Origin: Candidatus Hydrogenedentota bacterium
Lineage (GTDB): Bacteria > Hydrogenedentota > Hydrogenedentia > Hydrogenedentales > CAITNO01
Reading direction: 5' to 3'
DNA: 36,599 nucleotides
NCBI GenBank assembly: GCA_903822375.1
Contig: CAIJOU010000590.1
Coordinates: 1-36,599 of the forward strand
Shown here in pieces: positions 35,332 through 36,599 of the stretch (positions within the stretch are counted from its first letter, which is position 1; each line of letters begins with the position of its first letter). A model generated the notes under the pieces. It made no database searches and was not told where the DNA came from. It saw only the letters and a list, made by a program, of their open reading frames with translations. The position numbers and the translations under genes are program-made.

Positions 35332-36411
35332 ATGTTTGCCTGCACCGCCCTGTGCATGATCTCCGCCTTGAGTGCGCCGGACGCAACCGTGCCCCCCAAG
35401 AAGGACATTCTTGTCGGCATCAACTACTTTGCCGGATGGTGGGAAGCGCCGCCCAACAAATGGCACGGCGCCGACGGCGCGGACTGGCGGCCCAAGTACC
35501 CGCAACGGGTGCCGCTGCTTGGCGAATTCAACAACCAGGCCACCATGGACCGCGAGATCAAGGCCGCCGCCGATTACGGCGTCGATTTCTTCGCCATCCT
35601 CTGGTACTACAACGGGAAGACGGGGGAGAGGGAACCCAACGCGCGCAATCTGGAACGGGGCGTCCTCGATTTCATGCATTCGAGCGAGAGCGGGCGCATG
35701 AAGTTCTACGTCGAGTTCTGCAATCATCCGCCCTATGATGTCGCCACCGACGAGGACTGGCAGGACTGCATTCAGTTCTGGCTCACCTGTTTCCGCCACC
35801 CCAGTTATCTGCGCGTCGACGGGAAACTGGTGTTCAAGGTGCACGGCGGCCACTACTTTGTCATGCAGAACGGCAAGGACCTCGCCAAGTGCAAGGCAAA
35901 GCTCGACCAACTGCGCACCGCCGTGCGCAATGCGGGGCTGGGGGAAATGCTCATCGGCTGCGGTGTGGGCGGTCCGGAACCCATCCCCGCCGAACACTGG
36001 GCGGCCAAGCTCTTCGACTTTACCGCAACCTACATGGACCTTCCGCAGCAGGAGCAGAGACCGGAGGACTACCCCTTCTCCGATTTGGAGAAGTTCACCG
36101 AAGAGGGACGCGCCAAACATTTCAACGACGCCGTGCCCTATCTGCCCTACGCGGCCGCCGGATGGAACCCGCGCCCCTGGCCGGACAAGCGGGCATGCTA
36201 CGCCTTCCCCAATAAGGATGAATGGACGGCCGCCTTGGAAAGCGTCAAGAAAGACCTGCTGGCCCAGTCTCAGTTGGGCCTGCCCGGCGGCGCCAAAGCC
36301 TTCACGATCTACGCTTGGAACGAGTTCGGCGAGGGTGGCATCGTCGCCCCCACCCAGGGCGACCAGTGCATGAAACTGGACGGGATTGAGAAAGTCTTTG
36401 GAGGGATGTAG
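35332..36411 (+). CDS. GH99-like / WbsX-type glycoside hydrolase-like protein
   Basis: DILVGINYFAGWW...PLLGEFNNQATMDREIKAAADYGVDFFAILWYYNG...FTIYAWNEFGEGGIVAPT. Confidence 0.8.
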   Translation: MFACTALCMISALSAPDATVPPKKDILVGINYFAGWWEAPPNKWHGADGADWRPKYPQRVPLLGEFNNQATMDREIKAAADYGVDFFAILWYYNGKTGEREPNARNLERGVLDFMHSSESGRMKFYVEFCNHPPYDVATDEDWQDCIQFWLTCFRHPSYLRVDGKLVFKVHGGHYFVMQNGKDLAKCKAKLDQLRTAVRNAGLGEMLIGCGVGGPEPIPAEHWAAKLFDFTATYMDLPQQEQRPEDYPFSDLEKFTEEGRAKHFNDAVPYLPYAAAGWNPRPWPDKRACYAFPNKDEWTAALESVKKDLLAQSQLGLPGGAKAFTIYAWNEFGEGGIVAPTQGDQCMKLDGIEKVFGGM

Positions 36412-36431
36412 GACAGGCGCCCTCGCCTGTC
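36412..36431. terminator. Hairpin directly after the GH99-like stop codon
   Basis: GACAGGCG-ccct-CGCCTGTC perfect stem, no U-tract. Confidence 0.45.
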
Positions 36432-36434
36432 GAC

Positions 36435-36599
36435 TTATATCGGATGCACAAGGGACGACAGCCGGGTGCGGGCCTTGGCGCTGCGAAGAAGGCTCTTAAC
36501 CTTGGCCCACATCAGTTCTAGGGGTTGAAGTCGGGACTGTAGGGCGGCAGGTACCACAGGTCCATACCCGCGTTGCGCAACAACCGGGCTATGGCGGCA
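36435..36599 (-). pseudogene. C-terminal remnant of an IS630-family DDE transposase, frameshifted, truncated by the window edge
   Basis: Minus strand: LLRNAGMDLWYLPPYSPDFNP* then, in the -1 frame, (P)LELMWAKVKSLLRSAKARTRLSSLVHPI*; LPPYSPDFNPxE is the IS630 third-catalytic-residue motif. Confidence 0.75.

Overview
The window is a GC-rich bacterial chromosomal segment. It resembles Candidatus Hydrogenedentes or a related PVC-type lineage, judging from an EGEGE-rich surface protein, PASTA-repeat lipoproteins and carboxypeptidase-like/TlpA fusions; this assignment is inference. Contents from left to right: (i) an edge-truncated secreted EGEGE protein (-); (ii) a tightly coupled tetR-tolC-hlyD-ABC2-ABC2 export operon (-) with no ATPase gene in it; (iii) a small-gene 'island' at about 7.0-11.6 kb holding a sigma-region-2-like protein, a STAS-like protein, a PASTA lipoprotein, two orphan small proteins of about 62 aa and a triple-BON (OsmY-like) protein; (iv) an aldehyde/alcohol-type redox cassette (AKR, SDR, cupin, CMD, Zn-ADH) divergent from an AraC regulator; (v) a TPR protein, an M48 peptidase and an SH3-like protein; (vi) a sulfur-assimilation cluster cysK-metY-metXW with a fused MetX-MetW; (vii) a large Cna/carboxypeptidase-like protein with a C-terminal TlpA thioredoxin; (viii) an ankyrin lipoprotein, RNase HI, hybrid histidine kinase, D,D-carboxypeptidase, a TIM-barrel-like lipoprotein and a GH99/WbsX-like protein; (ix) the frameshifted tail of an IS630-like transposase at the right edge. 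The most striking signal is not an ORF. Four copies of an identically organised promoter module, each with four CTTTRCC-like heptamers at exactly 11-bp period followed by exactly 9 nt and a CACAAT/TAACCT -10 box, all point toward genes of the 7-11 kb island and suggest an undescribed local regulon. Other notable signals are a leaderless GTG start of tetR inside its own palindromic operator, and a Cys-codon-bearing, apparently leaderless uORF coupled to cysK.
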